NCBI GenBank assembly: GCA_030453005.1
Contig: JAKDLE010000076.1
Span: 1 to 8,738 of the forward strand
Reading direction: 5' to 3'
Origin: Pseudonocardia sp.
GTDB taxonomy: Bacteria > Actinomycetota > Actinomycetes > Mycobacteriales > Pseudonocardiaceae
DNA: 8,738 nt
Shown here: piece by piece, positions 1-5,848 of the stretch
Numbering within the stretch: the first letter of the stretch is position 1
Layout: every line of letters starts with the position of its first letter
The notes under the pieces: generated by a model
The model's database searches: none
What the model was told of the DNA's origin: nothing
Seen by the model: only the letters and a program-made list of their open reading frames with translations
Made by a program: the position numbers and the translations under genes

Positions 1-83
1 GCCCGAACCCACCAGCTCTCCGGCCCACAGCTGCCTGGCGACCCCAGCCGCCGCGGATCGGTCGTCGTCGTCTTCGCCGCAGC

Positions 84-90
84 AGGAGGG
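84..90 (+). promoter_or_regulatory. Shine-Dalgarno site setting the sigma factor start
   Basis: AGGAGGG lies 9 nt upstream of the GTG at 100. It is the strongest ribosome-binding site on this side. It favours GTG 100 over any extension, although the frame stays open for some distance upstream. Confidence 0.7.
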
Positions 91-99
91 CCGGGTTTC

Positions 100-684
100 G
101 TGTACGTCGACGGGGAGGGGGCCGACGAGGCCGGGCTGGAGCGTCTGGCCCGGGCGGCGGGCACCGGTGACCCGGCGGCCCTGGATCGGTTCCTACGCAT
201 CGTGCACGGGCCGGTGGTGCGGTACTGCCGCGCGAAGCTGTCCGGGTCGATCGGGGTGCTCACCGCGGACGACGTCGCGCAGGACGTGCTGCTCGCGGTG
301 TGCGACGCGCTCCCCCGCTACCGCCCCAGTGGCTCGTCGGTGATGGCGTTCGTGTTCGGGATCGCCCGCTTCAAGATCGTGGACGCGTTCCGGGCGGCCG
401 GGCGCGACCACTCCTCGCCGAGCGAGTACGTGCCCGATTCCGCCGACCTCGACCCGGGCCCCGAGCTCGCCGCCGTCCTCACCACCGAGACCGCGCGCCT
501 CAAAGACGCGCTGGGCCTGCTACCGGACCGCCATCGGGAGGTGATCGTGTTGCGCGTCGCCCTGGGCTACTCCGCGGACGAGGTCGCCCGCATCACCGGT
601 TCCACGCCGGGCGCTGTGCGGGTCACCCAGCACCGGGCGCTGGCGAAGCTGCGGGTGCTCCTGGCGGAGCCCGCCGAGCAGTAG
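100..684 (+). CDS. SigD/ShbA-like sigma-70 family RNA polymerase sigma factor
   Basis: A 194-residue alternative sigma factor that would direct core RNA polymerase to a specific promoter set. Region 2 spans roughly residues 27-100 and contains VVRYCRAKL, the DDVAQDV core (57-63), ALPRYRP, and [20 protein letters not shown], which covers the -10 recognition helix. Region 4 spans roughly 133-188, with [12 protein letters not shown] followed by the helix-turn-helix [29 protein letters not shown]. From memory this resembles Mycobacterium tuberculosis SigD and Streptomyces ShbA closely, in both motifs and length; ShbA drives the principal sigma gene hrdB. That is a family inference, and it could be a paralogue. 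No anti-sigma gene such as rsdA follows. Instead the 3' end overlaps the convergent ECF42 pseudogene by 62 bp. The start is GTG, chosen on the Shine-Dalgarno site. Confidence 0.9.
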   Translation: MYVDGEGADEAGLERLARAAGTGDPAALDRFLRIVHGPVVRYCRAKLSGSIGVLTADDVAQDVLLAVCDALPRYRPSGSSVMAFVFGIARFKIVDAFRAAGRDHSSPSEYVPDSADLDPGPELAAVLTTETARLKDALGLLPDRHREVIVLRVALGYSADEVARITGSTPGAVRVTQHRALAKLRVLLAEPAEQ

Positions 685-1829
685 GTGAGACGACCTCGTC
701 GAGGCGGCGCCGCAGGAACGCGCGCTCCGGCTCGTTGCCGACCAGCTCCAGCGCCTCCCGGTAGGCCCGTGCCGCGTCCTCGCGGCGGCCCAGGCGGTCC
801 GCGCGCGCGGCGGGCAACAGGTGGTAGCCCCGCAGCCGGTCGTCCCCGGCGAGCGCGTCGAGCACCGCCAACCCGGCCGTCGGGCCGTCGCGCATGGCCA
901 GCGCCACGGCACGGTTGAGGTCCACCAACGGAGACGGCGCCACCCGGGCCAGCACGTCGTAGAGCGCCACGACCTGCGGCCAGTCGGTGGTGGCCGCGTC
1001 CGCGGCCTCGTCGTGCACCGCGGCGATGGCCGCCTGCAGCCCGTACGCGCCCGCCGGGCCACCGGTCAGTGCGCGGACGACGAGCGCGCGGCCCTCGGCG
1101 ATCGCGCCGGCGTCCCACAGTCCGCGGTCCTGGTCGTCGAGCAGCACCAGTGACCCGTCGGCCGCGGTGCGTGCGGCGCGGCGGGCGTCGACGAGCAGCA
1201 TCAGGGCGAGCAGCCCGCTCACCTCGCGCTCCCCGGGCGGCAGCCGTAGCAGGATCCGGGCCGGCGTCCCCGGCGCTCGCCGCGTACCCCTCGGTGAAGA
1301 TCAGGTAGACGACGCGGAGCACACCGGGCAGACGGTCCGGTAGCTCGTGCGCCTCGGGCACCCGGAACGGGATGCGCGCCGCGCGGATCTTCTTCTTCGC
1401 GCGCACGATCCGCTGCGCCATCGTGGCCGGGGACGCCAGGAACGCCCGCGCCACCTCCGGGGTCGACAGACCGGCCAGGCAGCGCAGCGTCAGCGCGGTC
1501 TGCGCCGCGAGGGGCAGCGCGGGATGGCAACAGGTGAAGAACAGCCGCAGCCGCTCGTCGGGGACGTCCTCCCCTTCCTCCATCACGACCGGCCCGGCGC
1601 GTTCGGTCTCCACCCGCAGCACGGCGAGCCGGGCGGCGTAGGTCCGGTCGCGGCGCAGCAGATCGACCGCCCTGTGCCGTGCGGTCGTGAGCAGCCACGC
1701 TCCGGGCCTGGTGGAATCCAGGTCGCCGAACCGGCGCACGAGCGTGGCGAGCAGCCGGCCCCGTTCCTCCCGACTCCAGGCCTGGATGACGGCCTGCTCG
1801 ACGGAGCAGGCCGCCCGCCCCTCACTCAC
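623..1829 (-). pseudogene. ECF42-type sigma factor (DUF6596/TPR-like C-terminal extension), broken by deletions
   Basis: ECF42 sigma factors carry sigma regions 2 and 4 plus a long TPR-like C-terminal extension, and control DGPF/YCII-family genes. Reading from GTG 1829, the first part shows region 2 remnants ([18 protein letters not shown], then [19 protein letters not shown]) and region 4 ([38 protein letters not shown]), then the family signature [15 protein letters not shown]. Near 1260 the homology jumps one frame and continues as [62 protein letters not shown] and [14 protein letters not shown] to a stop at 623. Compared with the family as I recall it, about 16 residues are reduced to 10 nt at the junction, a loss of about 38 nt. 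A further 22 or so residues are missing in frame in region 2 near 1715, where the LAED-Q-A core should be. The start overlaps the upstream gene's stop as GTGA, typical of translational coupling. The tail overlaps the convergent SigD-like gene. The short in-frame N-terminal product is unlikely to act as a sigma factor. Confidence 0.85.
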
Positions 1830-2186
1830 GGCGCGTCGAACTCCATGATCGGCCGGACCTCGATCCGGTTGCCCCCGTGCGAACCGGGACAGCGGGCGGC
1901 CCAGTCCAGCGCCGCATCGAGGTCGGGCACGTCGAGCAGGTAGTAGCCGCCCAGCACCTCGCGGGTCTCAGCGAACGGCCCGTCGGTGACGACGCGCTCG
2001 CCGTCGACCCGGACCGCCACCGTCGTGGCCGTCTCCGTGCCCTGCAGCGCCTCGGAGCCGAGCTTCACGCCCGCCTCGGCCACGGCCTTCTCGTAGTCCC
2101 GGTAGGTGTTCATCTCCGCCTCGATCTCCTCGGGGCGTCGGCGGCTCGGCGGGCTGTGCGGCGTAGATCAGCAGCAGGTGCTTCAT
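1826..2186 (-). pseudogene. YCII/DGPF-domain protein (ECF42 partner), frameshifted near its start
   Basis: A small YciI-like alpha/beta protein of the DGPF group, the usual operon partner and target of ECF42 sigma factors; its biochemical role is unknown. The ATG at 2186 has a good ribosome-binding site (GAGGAG, 2194-2199) and opens MKHLLLIYAAQPAEPPT, the family's first beta strand. A run of four G on the + strand (2132-2135) then shifts the frame. Removing one base rejoins PEEIEAEMNTYRDYEKAVAEAG to the rest, with [42 protein letters not shown] and IEVRPIMEF. The corrected length, about 119 residues, is normal for the family. As sequenced, translation could restart only at ATG 2113 (GAGGCGG precedes it), giving 95 residues without the first strand. 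The lesion could be real or a homopolymer base-calling error, but the damaged downstream sigma gene favours real decay. Confidence 0.8.
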
Positions 2187-2236
2187 CGCGGTGCTCCTCG
2201 CTCGTGGTGTGCGGCAGGGCGGCCGCACAGCATGAC

Positions 2237-2263
2237 GACGAACGGACCCGCGGGGAATCGACA
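2237..2263 (-). promoter_or_regulatory. Candidate ECF42-dependent promoter of the yciI-ECF42 operon
   Basis: On the minus strand TGTCGA (2263-2258) is followed after 17 nt by CGTC (2240-2237), about 50 nt before the yciI ATG. The ECF42 target motif, as I recall it from work on Streptomyces, is TGTCGA at -35 and CG(A/T)C at -10. The fit, orientation and position upstream of a DGPF gene suggest an autoregulated promoter. This was found by eye and has no statistical support. Confidence 0.5.
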
Positions 2264-2314
2264 GCTCCCGCATCCCGGCCGTGGACGCCGGAGACGCAGC
2301 ACCCGAACGGATGA

Positions 2315-2764
2315 TCACGCGCGTTCGACGCGGCGCAGTCCGTGCCGCGAGCGCCACGTCTCGATCACCAGCGCCGTCCCCTCGTCGTTCAGCCCCGTGA
2401 GCACGACGTCGTCGAGATCCGCGCGGAACAGGTCCCCGGGCACGTCACCGTCGAGGGGGCCGACGTACACGGCCCGGCCGGACACCTTCGCGTCGCCCGC
2501 CCAGGAGCCCCCGTCCGGCGGGTCGACCGACGCGCTGTGGAGCGCGAACCGTGGATCCCGGCGCAGGTCGGCGCCTTTGCGTGCGCCCGGCATCGACCCG
2601 AATGTCAGGTGGTCCCCGTCGAACCTCACCTCGATCCCGGAGATGCGCGGGGACCCGTCGGCGCGCAGGGTGGCGATCGTCTTGTGCTTGTGGGCGTCGA
2701 GGACCGCACGGACGCGGGCGGCGAACTCGGGCACGGCGGACTCGATCTCGTTCCAGGTGGCCAT
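2315..2764 (-). CDS. Pyridoxamine 5'-phosphate oxidase family (flavin split-barrel) protein
   Basis: A 149-residue protein with the split beta-barrel fold that binds FMN, F420 or heme in this superfamily; the substrate cannot be named. The signature runs HKHKTIATLRADGSPRISGIEVRFDGDHLTFGS (about residues 25-57), a strand pair with the usual ADGSPR turn. It is followed by ARKGADLRRDPRFALHSAS (61-79), where the K and R residues normally contact the cofactor phosphate, and by AKVSGRAVYVG (92-102). The last part, DDVVLTGLNDEGTALVIETW (118-137), is typical of the actinobacterial members. ATG 2764 is chosen because MATWNEIE begins the conserved protein; longer readings would run through the thiolase promoter and coding region. 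No strong Shine-Dalgarno site is visible. The gene is divergent from the thiolase (126 bp) and lies upstream of the yciI operon on the same strand. Confidence 0.85.
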   Translation of the reverse strand: MATWNEIESAVPEFAARVRAVLDAHKHKTIATLRADGSPRISGIEVRFDGDHLTFGSMPGARKGADLRRDPRFALHSASVDPPDGGSWAGDAKVSGRAVYVGPLDGDVPGDLFRADLDDVVLTGLNDEGTALVIETWRSRHGLRRVERA

Positions 2765-2836
2765 GGGCCCAGCGTGCCCCGCAACCCTGACAGGAACGGT
2801 CGGGTACGTCACCCCGCGGACAGCGGACCCGACGGT

Positions 2837-2848
2837 TACCCACGGGTA
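2837..2848. promoter_or_regulatory. Short palindrome TACCC-AC-GGGTA in the PNPOx/thiolase divergent region
   Basis: Perfect 5-bp arms flank a 2-bp spacer, and a further GGGTA copy lies 42 bp away at 2802-2806. The site is about 43 bp before the thiolase start and 73 bp before the PNPOx start, so it could be an operator for either gene. The arms are short and chance is possible. Confidence 0.25.
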
Positions 2849-2890
2849 TCGTCCCGCGGAGACGTCCCCCACGTGAGAAGGAGTACGACG

Positions 2891-4111
2891 ATGCCCGAAG
2901 CCGTGATCGTCGCGGCCGCCCGATCCCCGATCGGGCGCGCGTTCAAGGGTTCGCTGGCGGGCATGCGCGCCGACGACCTCACCGCCCAGATGGTGCGGGC
3001 CGCGCTGGCCCAGGTGCCTGCGCTGGACCCGGCCGACATCGACGACCTCATGCTCGGCTGCGGCCTGCCCGGCGGCGAGCAGGGCTTCAACATGGCCCGC
3101 GTCGTGGCCGTGCTGCTGGGCCACGACACGCTGCCCGGCACCACCGTCACCCGCTACTGCTCGTCGTCGCTGCAGACCACCCGCATGGCGCTGCACGCGA
3201 TCAAGGCAGGCGAGGGTGACGTGTTCATCTCCGCGGGCGTCGAGACGGTGTCCCGCTTCTCAGCAGGCAACTCCGACTCCCTGCCCGACACGCACAACCC
3301 GCTGTTCGCCGACGCGGGCGAGCGCACGAAGGCCACCGCGGAGTCGGGCACCGACACCTGGACCGACCCGCGCACCGAGGGTCGCCTCCCCGACGCCTAC
3401 ATCTCGATGGGCCAGACCGCCGAGAACCTGGCCCGCGCCAAGGGCGTCACCCGCGAGGACATGGACCGCTTCGGCGTCCGCTCGCAGAACCTCGCCGAGC
3501 AGTCCATCGCCGACGGCTTCTTCGCCCGCGAGATCAGCCCGGTCACCCTGCCCGACGGCACGGTCGTCGCAGCAGACGACGGGCCCCGCGCCGGCACCAC
3601 CTACGAGGGCGTCTCCCAGCTCAAGCCCGTGTTCCGGCCCGACGGGCTGATCACCGCGGGCAACGCGTGCCCGCTCAACGACGGCGCCGCCGCCCTGGTG
3701 ATCATGTCCGACACCAGGGCCGCCGAGCTGGGGCTGACCCCGCTCGCCCGCGTCGTCTCCACCGGCGTGTCCGGACTCTCCCCGGAGATCATGGGCCTGG
3801 GCCCGGTCGAGGCGTCGAAGCAGGCGCTGGCCCGCGCCGGGATGACCATCGACGACGTCGACCTCGTCGAGATCAACGAGGCGTTCGCCGCGCAGGTCCT
3901 CCCCTCGGCCCGCGAGCTGGGCGTCGACGAGGACAGGCTCAACGTGCACGGCGGTGCGATCGCGCTAGGCCACCCGTTCGGCATGACCGGCGCGCGCATC
4001 ACCACCACCCTGCTCAACGGACTGCGTGCCCGCGACACCACCATCGGGCTCGAGACGATGTGCGTGGGCGGCGGCCAGGGCATGGCGATGGTGCTCGAAC
4101 GCCTGAGCTGA
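2891..4111 (+). CDS. Thiolase family protein (acetyl-CoA C-acyltransferase, FadA-like)
   Basis: A complete 406-residue thiolase, the normal length. It should cleave 3-ketoacyl-CoA with CoA in beta-oxidation, or run the reverse condensation, in the cytoplasm as an oligomer. All catalytic elements are visible: nucleophilic Cys90 in TRYCSSSLQ, NEAF at 329-332, His361 in GGAIALGHPFGMTGARI, and the second Cys391 in ETMCVGGGQG. PEAVIVAAARSPIGRAFKG at the N-terminus is the standard start. ATG 2891 is preceded by AGAAGGAG (2877-2884) at 6 nt spacing. A longer in-frame reading upstream is antisense to the PNPOx gene and is not credible. Of the mycobacterial paralogues, the opening resembles FadA3 (MPEAVIV) more than FadA5 or FadA6, but I cannot assign an orthologue or chain-length preference. 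It appears monocistronic and ends at a strong hairpin. No hydratase or dehydrogenase gene lies beside it; the nearest beta-oxidation gene is the acyl-CoA dehydrogenase about 3 kb downstream. Confidence 0.93.
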   Translation: MPEAVIVAAARSPIGRAFKGSLAGMRADDLTAQMVRAALAQVPALDPADIDDLMLGCGLPGGEQGFNMARVVAVLLGHDTLPGTTVTRYCSSSLQTTRMALHAIKAGEGDVFISAGVETVSRFSAGNSDSLPDTHNPLFADAGERTKATAESGTDTWTDPRTEGRLPDAYISMGQTAENLARAKGVTREDMDRFGVRSQNLAEQSIADGFFAREISPVTLPDGTVVAADDGPRAGTTYEGVSQLKPVFRPDGLITAGNACPLNDGAAALVIMSDTRAAELGLTPLARVVSTGVSGLSPEIMGLGPVEASKQALARAGMTIDDVDLVEINEAFAAQVLPSARELGVDEDRLNVHGGAIALGHPFGMTGARITTTLLNGLRARDTTIGLETMCVGGGQGMAMVLERLS

Positions 4112-4130
4112 CCGGCCGGACCCGCGACGC

Positions 4131-4171
4131 CGAACGGCCCGCACACCCCTGTCGGGGGTGCGGGCCGTTCG
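4131..4171. terminator. Bidirectional hairpin between thiolase and Bax1-I genes
   Basis: The left arm CGAACGGCCCGCAC pairs perfectly with GTGCGGGCCGTTCG. Inside, after one bulged A, four C pair with four G around a short loop. This gives about 18 bp, 19 nt after the thiolase stop and 13 nt after the Bax1-I stop. Neither side has a T-tract, which is common for actinobacterial terminators. The symmetry fits both convergent transcripts. Confidence 0.8.
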
Positions 4172-4184
4172 CGGTCTCGGGCGG

Positions 4185-4994
4185 TCAGTCGGAGCGCAGG
4201 TAGCTCAGCAGGCGCAGGATCTCGATGTAGAGCCAGACCAGCGTGACCATCAGGCCGAAGGCGATGTACCAGGCGAACTTCGCCGGGGCGCCTGCGCGGA
4301 TGGCCTGGTCGGCCTGGTCGAAGTCGAGCAGCAGGCTGAACGCGGCCACGCCGATCACCAGCAGGCTGAAGCCGATGGCCAGCGGGCCGCCGTCGCGCAG
4401 CCCGGTGTTGACGCCGAACAGGCTCATCACCAGGTTGAACACCATCAGTACGACGACGCCGATCAGGGCGCCCATCAGCCACTTGGTGAACTTCGGCGTG
4501 ACACGGACGGCGCCGGTCTTGTAGACGACCAGCATGCCGCCCAACACGCCGGCGGTACCGACGATGGCCTGCAGCGCGATGCCCGGGTAGATGTCGTTGA
4601 ACAGCCCGGTGATGCCGCCGAGCGCGATACCCATCATGGCCGAGTACAGCAGCACCAGAGGGGCCCCGCTGTACTTCGGCTTGAAGATCAGCACGAGCGA
4701 CACGATGAAGCCGACGATGAACGCGGGCAGGGCGAGGAAATAGAGCCCGGAGACGGCCGTGAGCGTGCCTGCAACGAGCGCGGTACCCGCCGAGAACGCG
4801 GTCTTGGCCACCACGTCGTCGATCGTGATCGGGCGCTCACCGGAGCCGGCGCGCACGAACTCGGCGGGTGAAGCCTGGGTGTCGGCGTAGGCGGCGGCGC
4901 CGCTCATCGCGCCACCCCGGCGATCGAATGAGGCGTGGCCGCCACCCTGCCCGTTGGGCAGGTTGCGGAACGCCGGGTTGCTGCTGGTGCGCAC
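4185..4994 (-). CDS. Bax inhibitor-1/YccA family membrane protein
   Basis: A 269-residue integral membrane protein of the Bax1-I (TMBIM/YccA/YbhL) superfamily. Members include proton-sensitive calcium-leak channels such as Bacillus YetJ, and YccA, which restrains FtsH; the role in actinobacteria is unknown. A polar N-terminus of about 57 residues (RTSSNPAFRNLPNGQGGG, the usual opening of the actinobacterial group) precedes seven hydrophobic segments at roughly 62-82, 84-104, 109-130, 138-158, 172-193, 204-223 and 239-261. The acidic DFDQAD at 224-229 follows helix 6, where the family has its conserved aspartates. The C-terminus is EILRLLSYLRSD. GTG 4994 is chosen over ATG 5033: AGGGAGG sits 6 nt upstream of it, the conserved protein begins there, and the longer start would overlap a likely promoter -10. 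The gene shares a terminator with the thiolase. Confidence 0.9.
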   Translation of the reverse strand: MRTSSNPAFRNLPNGQGGGHASFDRRGGAMSGAAAYADTQASPAEFVRAGSGERPITIDDVVAKTAFSAGTALVAGTLTAVSGLYFLALPAFIVGFIVSLVLIFKPKYSGAPLVLLYSAMMGIALGGITGLFNDIYPGIALQAIVGTAGVLGGMLVVYKTGAVRVTPKFTKWLMGALIGVVVLMVFNLVMSLFGVNTGLRDGGPLAIGFSLLVIGVAAFSLLLDFDQADQAIRAGAPAKFAWYIAFGLMVTLVWLYIEILRLLSYLRSD

Positions 4995-5000
4995 CTGGGT

Positions 5001-5007
5001 CCTCCCT
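5001..5007 (-). promoter_or_regulatory. Shine-Dalgarno site setting the Bax1-I GTG start
   Basis: On the minus strand AGGGAGG ends 6 nt before GTG 4994. This supports that start over the upstream in-frame ATG at 5033. Confidence 0.65.
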
Positions 5008-5031
5008 GGAGAAGTGCTGTGCATCCTGTCC

Positions 5032-5058
5032 AACGCGGGCGGCGTCCTGGACGTTCCC
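5032..5058 (-). promoter_or_regulatory. Candidate SigE/SigH-type stress promoter for the Bax1-I gene
   Basis: On the minus strand GGGAAC (5058-5053), 17 nt, then CGTT (5035-5032), followed by GG. This matches the GGAAC-N17/18-GTT pattern of actinobacterial SigE, SigH and SigR promoters. A transcript from about 5025 would have a leader of about 30 nt including the Shine-Dalgarno site at 5001-5007. Found by eye. Confidence 0.4.
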
Positions 5059-5064
5059 GCCTCC

Positions 5065-5080
5065 GTAAAGCCGACTTTAC
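5065..5080. repeat. Inverted repeat GTAAAG-CCGA-CTTTAC, possible operator
   Basis: Perfect 6-bp arms around a 4-bp spacer, in a small A/T-rich patch within very GC-rich DNA. It lies 6 bp upstream of the candidate -35 of the Bax1-I promoter and 20 bp past the stop of the 140-residue gene on the same strand. An operator is more likely than a terminator because the stem is short and A/T-rich. The binding protein is unknown. Confidence 0.4.
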
Positions 5081-5100
5081 CGCCCTCGGCGGCTCACCCG

Positions 5101-5523
5101 TCACGCAGCGGCCGGCCCGTCGCGCGGTGGGTCCAAAGCGATACCCGCCTGTTCCACGGCCGCCTCGGTGAGGAGCCGGGCGAACGCGCGGTCCCGGCCG
5201 GTGGCGGCCGCCAGGGGCCGCGGGTCGAGGCCTGCCACCCGGGAGACCTCGAGCAACACGTCGTCGTAGGCGCCCTGCAGCGCCACCCGCCGGACCCGGG
5301 TGCGCTGCGGGGCACCGCGCAGCTCGCGTCGGAGCCGCCGCAGGTCGGCCACCAGGGTCTCCAGGGAGGGGCCGAGCGCCGGGCGACGGGCGGCACGCCG
5401 TTCGTCGAGCGCCGCGACGGCAGCCGGGACCAGCCGCAGGGCGATCCAGAACAGTAGGGTCGGCGCCGTTGCGACAACGAGATAGAGAAGCAGCCCGAGC
5501 AGGGCCGAGCGGTCACCCGCCAC
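5101..5523 (-). CDS. Hypothetical membrane-anchored protein, 140 aa
   Basis: I do not recognise a named family. One long hydrophobic stretch at residues 8-38 (LLGLLLYLVVATAPTLLFWIA onward) would anchor the N-terminus in the membrane. It is followed by an Arg/Ala-rich, strongly helical segment of about residues 40-75 (ALDERRAARRP, SLETLVADLRRLRRELRG) that could form a coiled coil. A compact cytoplasmic part follows (VALQGAYDDVLLEVSRVAGLDPRPL, RLLTEAAVEQAGIAL) and resembles a repeated helical unit seen in small actinobacterial hypothetical proteins. The frame has good coding character: hydrophobic and charged blocks are well organised, with no stop in 420 nt. The start is GTG 5523. It lies upstream of the Bax1-I gene on the same strand, but a promoter candidate in the 106-bp gap suggests separate expression. 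It is divergent from the small membrane protein gene. Confidence 0.7.
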   Translation of the reverse strand: MAGDRSALLGLLLYLVVATAPTLLFWIALRLVPAAVAALDERRAARRPALGPSLETLVADLRRLRRELRGAPQRTRVRRVALQGAYDDVLLEVSRVAGLDPRPLAAATGRDRAFARLLTEAAVEQAGIALDPPRDGPAAA

Positions 5524-5603
5524 GGTGGAGAGGGTACGCCGACCCGCCGACGATAGGGTTTACCGAACCGCGCTCCTCGCGGCGGCACTGAGATGGGGAC
5601 GAC

Positions 5604-5846
5604 ATGTGGGTTTTCCTGACCCGACGGCTGCGGATGTGGGCGCTCCTCGCGATCGGGGCCCCGGTGCTGGGGTTCCTGCTTGGCAAGCTCGGTGACCTCG
5701 TGGAGTCCCGTCGCGGGCCGAACTCCGTCAGCAAGGTGCTGCACACCGGCAGGCGCTTCCTGCAGAAGCGGACCAGGGGGCCGTTCGCCGCGCGCACCGC
5801 GGCCGATCCGGCCGGGGTCCGCGACGCGGGCGCACCCGCCCGCTGA
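5604..5846 (+). CDS. Small single-pass membrane protein, 80 aa, unknown function
   Basis: An 80-residue protein with a basic start (MWVFLTRRLRM), one hydrophobic helix at about residues 11-28 (MWALLAIGAPVLGFLLGKL), then a basic cytoplasmic tail (ESRRGPNSVSKVLHTGRRFLQKRTRGPF) ending in an Ala/Pro-rich stretch. Positive charges on both sides leave the orientation unclear. No catalytic motif is visible and I cannot name a family. ATG 5604 has only a weak ribosome-binding site. The stop is 2 bp before the GTG of the hydrolase, so the two genes are probably co-transcribed and translationally coupled, although nothing else links their functions. Third codon positions are strongly G/C, supporting real coding sequence. 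Confidence 0.65.
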   Translation: MWVFLTRRLRMWALLAIGAPVLGFLLGKLGDLVESRRGPNSVSKVLHTGRRFLQKRTRGPFAARTAADPAGVRDAGAPAR

Positions 5847-5848
5847 CC

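Noticed and set aside
61..76. GTC triplet repeat upstream of the sigma gene as a microsatellite regulator.
   Set aside because: Only about four imperfect units, common by chance in such GC-rich DNA.
623..1829. Programmed ribosomal frameshifting to make full-length ECF42.
   Set aside because: No slippery heptamer or following stimulatory structure is evident at the junction, and residues appear to be missing as well as the frame being changed, so deletion is simpler.
2342..2890. In-frame N-terminal extension of the thiolase giving a 589-residue protein.
   Set aside because: It is antisense to the PNPOx gene, the thiolase family begins at PEAVIV, and AGAAGGAG sits just before ATG 2891.
2765..3196. 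N-terminal extension of the PNPOx protein to 293 residues on the minus strand.
   Set aside because: It would run through the thiolase start and promoter region, has no family resemblance, and MATWNEIE at 2764 is a natural start.
3260..4482. Minus-strand open frames opposite the thiolase and running into the Bax1-I gene.
   Set aside because: Composition is low-complexity with no motif. They cross the strong terminator hairpin and lie on genes with complete catalytic or membrane signatures.
4995..5033. Upstream ATG start for the Bax1-I protein (MDRMHSTSPGRTQ).
   Set aside because: It lacks a ribosome-binding site, overlaps the likely -10 element and is not part of the family's usual N-terminus; GTG 4994 has AGGGAGG at good spacing.
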